Assembly: GCF_900188005.1 (NCBI RefSeq)
Contig: NZ_FZNR01000006.1
Location: 1-64,000 of the forward strand
Direction: 5' to 3'
Length of the DNA: 64,000 nt
From: Actinoplanes regularis
GTDB taxonomy: Bacteria > Actinomycetota > Actinomycetes > Mycobacteriales > Micromonosporaceae
The notes under the pieces were generated by a model. That model had not been told where the DNA came from. It worked only from the letters and a program-made list of their open reading frames with translations, and did not search any database. How positions within the stretch are numbered: position 1 is the first letter of the stretch; each line of letters begins with the position of its first letter. The position numbers were made by a program, and so were the translations under genes. Shown in pieces: positions 35,213-44,348 of the stretch.

Positions 35213-36318
35213 GCCGGCAGCACCGCCTCGACGTGCCAGCCGCGCTCCGGGCCGGGCCCGGCCGTACACCGGCCGCCCAGCAGCTCGGCGCGCTCCCGCA
35301 TGCCGCTCACGCCGTACCCGGAAATCGTCCCGGACCGTCGCAGACCCGGCACCGCGCCGTCGTCGGTGACAAGTAGCCGGACCTGATCCTTCTCGGCCAC
35401 CACCCGGACCAGGATGCGGGTCGCACCCCGCGCGTGCCGCCGCGCGTTGGTGATCGCCTCCTGGGCGATCCGGTAGATCGCGGCGCCCACCGCCGGTGCC
35501 ACCGCGCCCAGGTCATCGCCGACCTCTATCTCCACCTTCGGCCCGGCGCCGCCGGACAGAGCGGCCAGGTCGGCGAGCCGCGGCGGGTCCGGTTCGTCGG
35601 TGCGCAGTGCTCGGATCACCGTACGCATCTCGGTCAGCGCCTCCTTTGCCTCGCTCTCGATCAGGCGCAGCGCGTCGGTGGCCGCGTCCGGATCACTGCC
35701 GGCCGTGGCCAGCCCCGCCTGCGCCCGGATCGCCATCGCGGAAACATGGTGGGCCACCGTGTCGTGCAGGTCGCGGGCCAGGCGCTCCCGCTCCCGGAGG
35801 CGGACCTGCTCCAGCTCACGGGCCCGGGCGCCGGACCGGAACCGCATCGCCGCACCGAGGGCGAGAACCGCGAGGGTGAGCGCCGTCCCACCCACCGTGT
35901 CACCGGCGTTGACCTGGCCGGACCCGAACGACACCAGCTGCTTGACGATGATCACCACGAGCCCCAGCGCGGCCTCGCGCCCGGAACCCCAGCGGAACAG
36001 CGAGTAGAGCACGATCAGCAGGTAGACCAGCGCGTACTCCTCCGGCGGCACGTTTCCCGAGAAGACCGGCGCGATCAAGGTCGCTCCGAACGCGACGGTC
36101 ACCGCCAGCAGCGGCCGGCTGCGCCGGATCAGCAGGGTCGGGGTGAGCGCGACCGCGAGCACCGGTGCCGCCACTCCGCCGGGCGGATCGGGACGAAGAA
36201 CCCCTTCCAGTACGGCGACGAGCGCGCACACCGCGACGAGCGTCCAGTCGCGCCGGCCGACGGGGCGGCCGCCGGGAGGACGCGGTTCCGCGAGGAACGA
36301 ACGCAGGGCGCCGGGCAC
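35209..36318 (-). CDS. NarL-partner sensor histidine kinase (HisKA_3)
   Basis: A 369-residue membrane kinase with four to five N-terminal helices and little external sequence, then the dimerisation box RERLARDLHDTVAHHVSAMA with the phosphoacceptor His, and a HATPase domain (IYRIAQEAITNARRHA, LLVTDDGAVPG, GYGVSGMRERAELLGG). It phosphorylates the overlapping response regulator. GTG 36318 sits six bases after TACGAT, indicating a leaderless transcript; the ORF matches the family from that point. Confidence 0.93.
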   Translation of the reverse strand: MPGALRSFLAEPRPPGGRPVGRRDWTLVAVCALVAVLEGVLRPDPPGGVAAPVLAVALTPTLLIRRSRPLLAVTVAFGATLIAPVFSGNVPPEEYALVYLLIVLYSLFRWGSGREAALGLVVIIVKQLVSFGSGQVNAGDTVGGTALTLAVLALGAAMRFRSGARARELEQVRLRERERLARDLHDTVAHHVSAMAIRAQAGLATAGSDPDAATDALRLIESEAKEALTEMRTVIRALRTDEPDPPRLADLAALSGGAGPKVEIEVGDDLGAVAPAVGAAIYRIAQEAITNARRHARGATRILVRVVAEKDQVRLLVTDDGAVPGLRRSGTISGYGVSGMRERAELLGGRCTAGPGPERGWHVEAVLPA

Positions 36319-36324
36319 GCCCCG

Positions 36325-36330
36325 ATCGTA
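36325..36330 (-). promoter_or_regulatory. -10 element, leaderless start of the histidine kinase
   Basis: TACGAT on the reverse strand is six bases before GTG 36318, inside the palindrome CGATCGTACGATCG. No ribosome site is present. Confidence 0.55.
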
Positions 36331-36363
36331 CGATCGCGCCCGGATTTTGTCGGACCCCGGATC

Positions 36364-36369
36364 TAGGGT
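36364..36369 (+). promoter_or_regulatory. -10 element, leaderless start at 36376
   Basis: TAGGGT is six bases before ATG 36376 with no ribosome site. Together with the reverse-strand element 34 bases away it makes a compact divergent promoter pair. Confidence 0.55.
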
Positions 36370-36375
36370 GGCCGC

Positions 36376-38964
36376 ATGTCGATCAGCTGGGACGCGATCC
36401 TGGTGCGGGCCGGTGACGCCGCCGCCGTCACCGAGCTGCTGCTCGCCACCCCGGAGCGGGAGCGGCGGGCGTTCGGGCCGGAGCTGCTGGCCCGGGTCAA
36501 GGCCCTGTCCGACGCGGACCTGTGGCAGGCCCATCCACGGCCCGGCCCGGTGATCGCGCTGGCCGCGATCGGCTGCCTGCCCAGCCCGGCCCAGGCCGCC
36601 ACCGTGCTCGGCCGGCGGTGGGTCCGCGAGTGGCCCTGCATTCCGGTGCCCGAGTTCCTGACCATCGCCCGCGCCCGACAGCTCGACTGGCTGGGCGACC
36701 TCGGTCTCCGGCTCGCCGAACGGGTCGGCGCGGGTGCCGGCGGGCCGCGGGCCGCCGAGTGGGCCCTCGTCGACGCGCTGCTGGTCGAGGGCGGGGTTCG
36801 ACCGCCGATCACCCGGAGCTTCGTCCAGGGCTGGATCCGCACCCTGCCGGAGGGGCTCACCGCGGGGCTGCGCGACAGTCCGTGGCTGGACGTCGCGTTG
36901 CCCGCGGTGTTCGAGCTCGACGGCATGGGCTCCGAGCTGCCCGAGCCGGGCTTCGCCGAGGCAGTCGTCCAGTTGATCGCCGAGGGCCGTCTCGACCGCG
37001 CGACGATCCTGGACGCGACGATCGACCGGCAGCTCCGCGGGGATCGGCCGGCCTTCCTGCGACCGTTCACGCAACTGCACGACCGGCTCGCGCCCACCGT
37101 CGACGAGGTGGCCGCGCGGGCGTCGGACTACGCACGGCTGATCGGCTCGGCGCCGTCCCCGATCGCCGGCAGCGCCCAGCGGGCGTTGCGCGCCGCCGAC
37201 GAGGCCGGACGGCTCGATCCCGATGTGCTGCTGGCGGCGAGCACGGAGGTGCTCACGCGTAAGGAGAAGGCGCTCGTCCGGGCGCAGCTGTCCTGGTTGG
37301 AGCGGGTCGCCGCGCGCGAACCGGCCCGGTCCGACGAGATCGCCGGGACGATCGCGATCGGTTTCGAGCACCGGTCGCTGGACGTGCAGGAGTGGGCGCT
37401 CGAGGCGATCGGTCACCTCGTGTCCCGGCTCTCCCCCGCCACCCGAGCCGCGATCCTGAAGGCGGCCGGCTCACTCTCCGGTGCCCTTCCCGCCCGAGCC
37501 ACCACCCTGCTGTCTCCCCGATCCGGCACCGGCCCGCCCGAGGCCACCCCGCCCCGACCCGCCCTGCCCGGGTCGGCGCTGCTCGGGACGCACGCCGGTG
37601 AGCCCCGAGCGGCCGCGATGCCACCGCCCTTCCAGCGCCCGGCCGAGCTCGCCGAGGAGTTCCTGGCGCTGATTCACGATCAGACCGCCATCGGCTGGGA
37701 GCGCGTCCTGGCCGCGCTGGTCGCCCTCGGCTCGCGCGGCGACCGGACCGCCATCGCCGAGGCGCTCGGCCCGGTACTGACCCGGCACACCGACCTCCTC
37801 AGCGGCTACGGCTGGTCACGGCTGCTCTTCCTCGGCGAGGCGACCCGGGCGATCCTCGACGGCGCCGAGGGGCCGATGTCGGGCCGCGTCCGGTGGGAAG
37901 CCGTCTACGCCGGTGACGACGCGTCCCTCATCCACATGCCGGACGACGTTCTGAAGCTGCGGATCGCCGAGGTCGCCCAGCGCTGGACCGCCGCCCCGGT
38001 CCCGATCCTGTTGGCCACCCCGACCCATGTGGACGGCAGCCTGGACGCGGGCGTGCTCGCCGACCGGCTGGCCCGGGCCGAGACGGAGGGCTGGGAGCCG
38101 TGGCCGCTCGACTACGAGCAGGCCCTGCTCCGCGTCGTGGTCGATCCGGCGGTGGTGCCCCGCGCGGAGCGGCTCACCTCGGGTCGCGGCCGGCAGTTCG
38201 CCGAATGGCTGTCGACCGGCGGGCTGCCCGAGCCGGTCAGCACCCGTTTCGAGCAGCGGGGCAGTGCCCTGATCCGGGTGGTGGCCAACCTCGACCCGGC
38301 CCGGTCGGACGGCCCCGGCCTGATCCTGGAGAACGCGCTCTGCACGCTGTCCCGCTCACCCCGTCCGGGCTGGAGCGGCGGCCACGACTTCACACCGGAC
38401 ATCCTGGCCATGGTGCTGCCACGGAACCGCGAGGTGGCCGCGGCCTGGACCCTGCCCGCCTTCGCGGCCCTCGCCGACCAGGACTGCCGGGACGCGTCCC
38501 TGCTTCCGCTGCTCGCCGACGCCGCCGGACCGATCGGCCCGGCGATGGCGCTCGCTCTGGTCTACGCGCTGGCCGCCCGGCACGAGCCGGACCGGTTCGC
38601 GGCGGTGGACGCGTTCCTGGCCCTGGCCGGTCGCCCCGAGCCGTTCGCCGAGGCGGTCGGCGCGGAGCTGGGTGCGCTCGGCAGGGACGGCGTCATCAAG
38701 CTTCCCCGGGTGGCGGTCGCCCTCGCCGACGCCCTCCGAGCCGGGGCCACCACCCCGGTCTGGGTGACTCTGGCCGCCGCCCTGCCGATCATGCTGCCGG
38801 CCGCCCCGCGCGGCCTGCCCGACCTGCTGGAGGTCGCCACCCAGGCCGCCGGCGCGGTCCACGCCCGGACCGACCTCCCGGAACTGACCGCCATCGCCGA
38901 CCGCAAGGGCGGCTCCCGCCTCATCCGGGAGGCCCGGCGCCTGCGGGAGGTGCTGGGCGGTTGA
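36376..38964 (+). CDS. large alpha-helical protein of unknown function (DUF6493-like)
   Basis: An 862-residue soluble protein, rich in Ala, Leu, Arg and Asp, without membrane segments or recognisable catalytic motifs. The regular spacing of short helices, such as SAQRALRAADEAGRLDPD and QEWALEAIGHLVSRLSP, suggests an ARM/HEAT-like solenoid, with a Pro/Thr-rich break at about residues 375-415. The size and pattern recall actinobacterial DUF6493 proteins, an assignment I hold with low confidence. ATG 36376 matches a leaderless promoter. The gene is divergent from the histidine kinase and is not part of a clear operon. Confidence 0.75.
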   Translation: MSISWDAILVRAGDAAAVTELLLATPERERRAFGPELLARVKALSDADLWQAHPRPGPVIALAAIGCLPSPAQAATVLGRRWVREWPCIPVPEFLTIARARQLDWLGDLGLRLAERVGAGAGGPRAAEWALVDALLVEGGVRPPITRSFVQGWIRTLPEGLTAGLRDSPWLDVALPAVFELDGMGSELPEPGFAEAVVQLIAEGRLDRATILDATIDRQLRGDRPAFLRPFTQLHDRLAPTVDEVAARASDYARLIGSAPSPIAGSAQRALRAADEAGRLDPDVLLAASTEVLTRKEKALVRAQLSWLERVAAREPARSDEIAGTIAIGFEHRSLDVQEWALEAIGHLVSRLSPATRAAILKAAGSLSGALPARATTLLSPRSGTGPPEATPPRPALPGSALLGTHAGEPRAAAMPPPFQRPAELAEEFLALIHDQTAIGWERVLAALVALGSRGDRTAIAEALGPVLTRHTDLLSGYGWSRLLFLGEATRAILDGAEGPMSGRVRWEAVYAGDDASLIHMPDDVLKLRIAEVAQRWTAAPVPILLATPTHVDGSLDAGVLADRLARAETEGWEPWPLDYEQALLRVVVDPAVVPRAERLTSGRGRQFAEWLSTGGLPEPVSTRFEQRGSALIRVVANLDPARSDGPGLILENALCTLSRSPRPGWSGGHDFTPDILAMVLPRNREVAAAWTLPAFAALADQDCRDASLLPLLADAAGPIGPAMALALVYALAARHEPDRFAAVDAFLALAGRPEPFAEAVGAELGALGRDGVIKLPRVAVALADALRAGATTPVWVTLAAALPIMLPAAPRGLPDLLEVATQAAGAVHARTDLPELTAIADRKGGSRLIREARRLREVLGG

Positions 38965-39088
38965 TGACCATTGGCCGGGCGTTCGCGGACACGCCATGAG
39001 ATCGTCGCTTGGCCGACGAATCCGTCACCTGGACTTCCTGTCGGTGAATCCGGTCACCGGGCCGGACCCAGGATTCCGTGGAGGAAAC

Positions 39089-40192
39089 GTGGCAGATCGC
39101 CGTCAGGTGCTGCGCTTCGGCGCGGTGGCCGCCGCCGCTCCGGCGCTGGGTGGGGCCGTCGCCTCTCCCGCGTTCGCACACGACCGGCCGGGCGGTCACG
39201 AGCGGAGGACGACGCTGGTCGTCGGCCATCGGGGCGCCTCCGGATACCGTCCCGAGCACACCCTGGCGTCGTACGAGCTGGCCGCCCGGATGGGGGCCGA
39301 CTACCTGGAGCCGGACCTGGTCAGCACGAAGGACGGCGTCCTGGTCTGCCGGCACGAGCCGGAGATCGGCGGCACCACTAACGTCGCGTCGCACCCGGAG
39401 TTCGCCGACCGCAGGCGCACCGTGGTCCTGGACGGCGTGAGCGTGACCGGCTGGTGGACCCAGGACTTCACGCTCGCCGAGCTGAAGACGCTGCGCGCCA
39501 CCGAGCGCATCCCCGGCACCCGCCAGCACAACACCCTGTTCGACGGCCTGTTCGAGGTGCCGACCTTCCAGGAACTGCTGGACCTGCGCAAGCGCCTGGT
39601 CAAGGAGCTGAACCGGGACCTCGGCGTGTTCCCGGAGACCAAGCACCCGACGTTCTTCCGCGACCTCGGTCTCGAGCTGGAGACCCCGCTGGTGCGGGTG
39701 CTGCGCCGCAACGGCCTGGATCGCCGTGGTGCGAAGGTGTTCATCCAGTCGTTCGAGGCGAAGAACCTGAGGACGCTGGCCGACCAGCACCGCGTCGAGG
39801 TCCCGCTGGTCTTCCTGAGCAGCGCGTCCGGCACGCCGTTCAACGACACCCGCACGTACGCGGACTACCTGACCCCGGTCGGTCTCAAGGAGCTGTCCGA
39901 GTACGTCGACGGCCTCGGCCCGGAGAAGGGCCAGATCATCCCGCGCAAGGCGGACGGCACCCTCGCCACGCCGACCACCCTGGTCCGGGACGCGCACCAG
40001 GCCGGGCTCAAGGTCATCCCGTACACCTTCCGCGCCGAGAACTCGTTCCTCCCGGCGGAGCTGCGGGTCGGCACCGACCCGAACGCCTATGGCAAGGCGA
40101 TCGACGAGCAGGTCACCTTCCTGCGCGCCGGCATCGACGGCCTCTTCACCGACCAGGCCGACATCGGCGTCCTGGCCCGCAGCCTCGCCTGA
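39089..40192 (+). CDS. glpQ: Tat-exported glycerophosphodiester phosphodiesterase
   Basis: A 367-residue exported enzyme that hydrolyses glycerophosphodiesters, or teichoic acid, to glycerol 3-phosphate. The N-terminus DRRQVLRFGAVAAAAPALGG is a twin-arginine signal ending at SPAFAHD. The catalytic domain has VVGHRGASGYRPEHTLASY, YLEPDLVSTKDGVLVCRHEP and FPETKHPTFF, typical of long GlpQ-type GDPDs. GTG 39089 follows GGAGGAAAC; an upstream in-frame ATG at 38996 would bury the Tat motif. A strong terminator follows and a phosphate transporter converges from the other side. Confidence 0.93.
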   Translation: MADRRQVLRFGAVAAAAPALGGAVASPAFAHDRPGGHERRTTLVVGHRGASGYRPEHTLASYELAARMGADYLEPDLVSTKDGVLVCRHEPEIGGTTNVASHPEFADRRRTVVLDGVSVTGWWTQDFTLAELKTLRATERIPGTRQHNTLFDGLFEVPTFQELLDLRKRLVKELNRDLGVFPETKHPTFFRDLGLELETPLVRVLRRNGLDRRGAKVFIQSFEAKNLRTLADQHRVEVPLVFLSSASGTPFNDTRTYADYLTPVGLKELSEYVDGLGPEKGQIIPRKADGTLATPTTLVRDAHQAGLKVIPYTFRAENSFLPAELRVGTDPNAYGKAIDEQVTFLRAGIDGLFTDQADIGVLARSLA

Positions 40193-40252
40193 CGACCCGG
40201 GCACGAAAAAGCGGGCACACCAAGCGGGCGCGACGAAGCGGGTCCCGAAAGA

Positions 40253-40291
40253 CACCAGGACCAGTCCGGGGATACCGGGCTGGTCCTGGTG
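40253..40291. terminator. bidirectional terminator between glpQ and the PiT operon
   Basis: A perfect 12-base-pair stem (40253-40264 with 40280-40291), extended by CCGG pairing inside, followed on the forward strand by GTCGTTTTC. Confidence 0.85.
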
Positions 40292-40323
40292 GTCGTTTTC
40301 GCCGGGTGAAGCCCCGGAACCGA

Positions 40324-40632
40324 CTACTTGGGGACGATGGTCGGGTAGATGTGCTCGAAGCTGATCTTGTTACCGAAGCCGGAGGCCACGATGAAGGTCA
40401 GCCCGAGCAGCACCCCGGCCACGACGATCGCGAACAGCAGGTAGCCGAGGACCGTACCCAGCGGCCGCTTCGTTCCGGCGGTGACGCCGGAGGCGTCGAC
40501 CGAAGCCTCACCCGCCCCCCACGCCAGCGAGCGGATCCCGAGTGCGAACAGCACCGGCAGCCCGGCACCGAGGACCAGGCCGGCCAGCAGGACCCGCCAC
40601 GCGCCGTCGAGCGCGAAACCCAGGTTGTGCAT
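40324..40632 (-). CDS. small membrane protein cotranscribed with the phosphate transporter
   Basis: A 102-residue protein with two hydrophobic helices (VLLAGLVLGAGLPVLFALGI and VLGYLLFAIVVAGVLLGLTF). The start ATG 40632 has GGAGTCGAC upstream and lies 11 bases past the transporter stop. Similar small proteins accompany PiT genes in related actinomycetes; a role in transport is inference. Confidence 0.8.
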   Translation of the reverse strand: MHNLGFALDGAWRVLLAGLVLGAGLPVLFALGIRSLAWGAGEASVDASGVTAGTKRPLGTVLGYLLFAIVVAGVLLGLTFIVASGFGNKISFEHIYPTIVPK

Positions 40633-40643
40633 GTCGACTCCGC

Positions 40644-42002
40644 TCAGTTCGCCGCGGCCACGGGGGCCGGGTCGGTGATCGCCGCATCCGTCTCGTCCTC
40701 GGCCGGGGCCTGGACCACCGCTTCCACGTCGGCCAGGGCCGAGGCGTGGGGCACCGAGTCCGCCTCGACCGGGTCGGAGTGGAACGCGGCCGAGTCGCCG
40801 GCGGGAGCCGGACCGGACGGGGTGGCCTCCCACTCGTCGTTGACGTTGTCCGAGGAGACCTGGTGGGCGCGGGAGCGCAGCCACATCGCCACCGAGGCGG
40901 CGACCAGCAGCACGAAGACCACGACCGCGCCGGGAATGCCGCCGATCAGGTGACCGATCCACCACATCACGGCGCCGATCAGGCCGGCCGCGGGCAGGGT
41001 GATCAACCAGGCCGCGACCATCCGGCCGGCGACGGCCCAGCGCACCTGGGCGCCGGGCCGGCCGAGGCCGGAGCCGAGCACCGAACCGGTGGCGACGTGC
41101 GTGGTGGAGAGCGCGAAGCCGAGGTGGCTGGAGGCCAGGATGACGGCGGCGGCGCCGGACTGCGCGGCGGTGCCCTGCGGCGGGTTGATGTCGGTGAGAC
41201 CCTTGCCGAGGGTACGGATGATCCGCCAGCCGCCCAGGTAGGTACCGGCCGCGATGGCGACCGCGCAGGCCGCCTTGACCCAGAACGGGATGTTCTTGGT
41301 GTCGCTCCAGTCGCCGGAGGCGATCAGGGCGAGCGTGATGACACCCATGGTCTTCTGCGCGTCGTTGGTGCCGTGCGCGAGCGAGATCAGCGAGGCGGAG
41401 CCGATCTGGCCCCACTTGAAGCCCTGCTCGGTGAAGCGGGCCGCGATCCCGGCGGTGATCTTGAAGATCAGCCAGGTGCCGACCGCGGCGACGACGGCCG
41501 CGATGACCGGCGAGAGCACGGCGGGCAGCAGCACCTTGCCCACCACGCCGTCCAGCTTCGAGCCGTCACCGCTCCAGTTGACGCCGGCCCAGCCGAGACC
41601 CGCCACGGTGGCGCCGATCAGGCCGCCGAAGAGCGCGTGCGACGAACTGGAGGGGAGGCCGACCAGCCAGGTCAGCAGATTCCAGACGATCCCGCCGACC
41701 AGACCGGCCAGGATGATCAGGAGCAGTCCGGATCCGCCGTCCGCCAGGAGTTCGGCTTTCGGCGCGCCGGTCTTGTCCTGGATCTTGACGACCGCGTTCG
41801 TGACGGTCAGCGCGACCTCGACGGAGAGGAACGCCCCGATCAGGTTCAGCACACCGGAGAGGGCTACGGCGGTTTTGGGCCGCAGGGCTTTGGTAGCGAT
41901 GGAGGTGGCCATCGCGTTCGCCGTGTCGTGGAACCCGTTGGTGAAGTCGAAGGCGAGTGCCGTCACTACTACCAGCGCGAGGATCACGGAGGTTTCAGTC
42001 AC
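40644..42002 (-). CDS. pit: PiT-family inorganic phosphate transporter
   Basis: A 452-residue membrane transporter for metal-phosphate with proton symport. It has the paired PiT signatures: FDFTNGFHDTANAMATSI near the N-terminus and LISLAHGTNDAQKTMGVI in the middle, with about ten helices and GLPSSSSHALFGGLIGA. The last 75 residues are an acidic, disordered cytoplasmic tail. GTG 42002 begins TETSVILALVVVTALAFDF as in the family; a TTG at 42023 is in frame but leads to unrelated residues. Proximity to glpQ suggests shared phosphate physiology. Confidence 0.92.
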   Translation of the reverse strand: MTETSVILALVVVTALAFDFTNGFHDTANAMATSIATKALRPKTAVALSGVLNLIGAFLSVEVALTVTNAVVKIQDKTGAPKAELLADGGSGLLLIILAGLVGGIVWNLLTWLVGLPSSSSHALFGGLIGATVAGLGWAGVNWSGDGSKLDGVVGKVLLPAVLSPVIAAVVAAVGTWLIFKITAGIAARFTEQGFKWGQIGSASLISLAHGTNDAQKTMGVITLALIASGDWSDTKNIPFWVKAACAVAIAAGTYLGGWRIIRTLGKGLTDINPPQGTAAQSGAAAVILASSHLGFALSTTHVATGSVLGSGLGRPGAQVRWAVAGRMVAAWLITLPAAGLIGAVMWWIGHLIGGIPGAVVVFVLLVAASVAMWLRSRAHQVSSDNVNDEWEATPSGPAPAGDSAAFHSDPVEADSVPHASALADVEAVVQAPAEDETDAAITDPAPVAAAN

Positions 42003-42244
42003 GCAGTGATCGTGAATGGTCAACCGGGTCCACTGCCAGAGGGGGAACGCAACATGTACAAGGTTCCACCGTCGTTAACCTGATGTTTCCCCAAATCTCA
42101 CATAACGCACCCGGCCGACTACACGGGGTGTCTGTCAACAAAGGATTGGTGAACATTCGCCAGATAATCGACGTGGACCTATCCGGACATCCAGAACAAT
42201 GTTCCGAAGACGTTACTATCGGGTAAATCGAGACGATCTTGGGT
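42003..42244. other. upstream region of the PiT operon
   Basis: This gap is more A/T-rich than its surroundings and should hold the transporter promoter. On the reverse strand GTTCACC followed by TTGACA is seen around 42132-42155; the first resembles half a Pho box but a second 11-base unit is not convincing. No gene is seen. Confidence 0.3.
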
Positions 42245-42272
42245 GCCGGCCGGACCTGACGGCCCGGCCGGC
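42245..42272 (-). terminator. hairpin after the sugar dehydrogenase-PKD gene
   Basis: Nine-base-pair GCCGGCCGG stem (42245-42253 with 42264-42272) and ten-base loop, five bases past the reverse-strand stop. Confidence 0.65.
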
Positions 42273-42277
42273 GTCCA

Positions 42278-44348
42278 TCAACCGGTCGGGGTCAGCACGA
42301 CGGTCGCGGTCCCGGTCCGCCGCGGGGTGCCCGAGTCCGTGTACGACGCCACGAACACCGCCGTGAGGTTGCCGGCCCCGGCGTGCCCGGCGTCGACGAA
42401 GGTGGCGATCGTGCCGGTGCAGCCCGACGAGGTGGAGAGCGGGTGCCCGTGCTGGTCATGACCGAGGATGTAGGTGACGGTCACGTTCGCGCAGTTCACC
42501 GGGGTGTCGTCGGCAACCGTGACCGCGTAGCTCACAGTCTGCCCGAACTCGAACGGCTGGCCGGTCACCGGGCTGACGAACGTCACCTGCGGGGCGAGCG
42601 GGCCGACCGGCAGGATCACCTCGGCGGAGGCGGAACGACCGGTGCTGTCGGTGACCTTCAGAACGGGGCGGTAGTCGCCGTCGGCGGTGTAAGTGTACGA
42701 GGGGTCCGGCTCCGTCGAGTCGACGTGCCCGTCGGCGTCGAAGTCCCAGGCGTACCTCAGTGCGTCGCCGTCCGGGTCGGCGGTCCCCGCGCTGGAGAAC
42801 GACACCGTGAGCGGCGCCCGGCCGTTGCCCGGGTTCGCGCTGACCCGCGGGATCGGGGTCCGGTTGCCGCGAACGTAGTCGATCCGGGCCAGCTGCGCGT
42901 CCGGGTTCTCGCTGAAGTACCCGTCGCCGTACTCCAGCACGTAGAGCGCGCCGTCCGGGCCGAACTCCAGGTCCATCGGGTTGTCGAAGACGATCTCCGG
43001 CAGCACCGGGTCGATCTGCGTGACCCGGTTGCGCCGATCCAGGTGGAACCCCTTCACGTAGTCACGGGTCCACTCGGCGAACAGGGGCACCCCGTCGAAT
43101 GCCGCCGGCCACTTGAACGGCGACCGGGACCGGGCGGAGTAGTCGTAGGCCGGTCCACCCATCGGGCCGATCCCGCCGGTGCCCAGCTCCGGGAACTCGG
43201 CACTCACCCCCGTACGAGTAGATGATCTCGGCCTTCTCCACCGGCGGCAGCTCGCGCAGGCCGGTGTTGTGCGGCGAGTCGTTCACCGGCCCGGCGCAGT
43301 CGAACGGCGCGCCGGACACCCCGGTGGCGAAGTCGTAGTCCACGTACGGCACGTCCGGCGCCACGCAGTACGGCCAGCCGTAGTTCGCCGGCCTGTCGAT
43401 CGCCATCCAGCGTCCCTGCCCGGCCGGGCCACGCGCCGGGTCGGCGGCCCGCGCGTCCGGCGAGTAGTCGGCCAGGTAGACGACGTCCGTGGCCGGGTCG
43501 ACGGTGAAGCGGAACGGGTTCCGCAGGCCCATCGCGTAGATCTCCGGCCGCGTCCCGGGGGTTCCCGGGCGGAACAGGTTGCCGCGCGGGACGGTGTAGC
43601 CGCCGTCGCGGCCGACCCTGATCCGCAGCAGCTTGCCGCGCAGGTCGTTGGTGTTCCCGGCGGTCCGCTGGGCGTCGAAGGCCGGGTTGCGGTTCGCCCG
43701 CTCGTCGAGCGGCGCGAAGCCGCTGGAGAAGAACGGGTTGGTGTCGTCACCGGTGGACAGGTAGAGGTTGCCGGCCCGGTCGAAATCGATCTTGCCGCCG
43801 ACATGGCAGCACATGCCCCGGTCGGTGGCCACCTCGATGATCTTCTGCTCGGTCTCCAGCCGCAGGGTGTTGCCGGCCAGCTTGAACCGGGAGAGCCGCA
43901 TGACGCCCTGGAACGGGGCGAAGTCGGCGGCGGTCCCCTCCGCGGGCGCGTCGCCCTCGTTGACCGTCGGCGTGGCCGGATCGTCGACCGGCGTGTCCAG
44001 CATCGGCGAGTAGTAGATGTACACCCACTTGTTGCGGCTGAACCCGGCGTCGATCGCGACGCCCTGCACGCCCTCCTCGTCGTGCAGGTAGACCGGGATC
44101 CTGGCGGCGAGCACGTTGCGCCCGGTGGACGGCTCGTGGATGCGGACCTCGCCGCCCCGGGCGGTGTGCAGCACCCGGCGGTCGGGCAGCACGGCGAGCG
44201 CGATCGGCTCGCCCGGGAAGTCGTCGAGGGTGACCTTCTGGAAGTCGGTGGACGGCGGCAACTCGTGCCCCGGATGGGCCACGGCCACGGCCGGGGTGAC
44301 CAGCACGGCCACGCCGACGGCGCCGATCAGTGCGAGGCGCCGGAACAT
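42278..44348 (-). pseudogene. secreted glucose/sorbosone dehydrogenase-PKD protein, one-base frameshift
   Basis: Two frames together cover a normal protein of about 689 residues. The first (ATG 44348) has a signal peptide and a PQQ-dependent sugar dehydrogenase beta-propeller (DEEGVQGVAIDAGFSRNKW, MCCHVGGKIDFDRAGNLYLS, YAMGLRNPFRFTVDP). The second, from about 43207, continues with EFPELGTGGIGPMGGPAY, DLEFGPDGALYVLEYGDGYF, then a PKD domain (YAWDFDADGHVD) and a C-terminal beta domain. They join at IIYSYG in a run of five G (43207-43211 on the reverse strand); four G restore the frame, and the total length is one base over a multiple of three. Real mutation or assembly error cannot be told apart. 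Confidence 0.85.

Noticed and set aside
42125..42160. Pho box upstream of the phosphate transporter (GTTCACC on the reverse strand)
   Set aside because: Only one unit is convincing; the expected second 11-base repeat is not recognisable, so it is mentioned only as a weak possibility.
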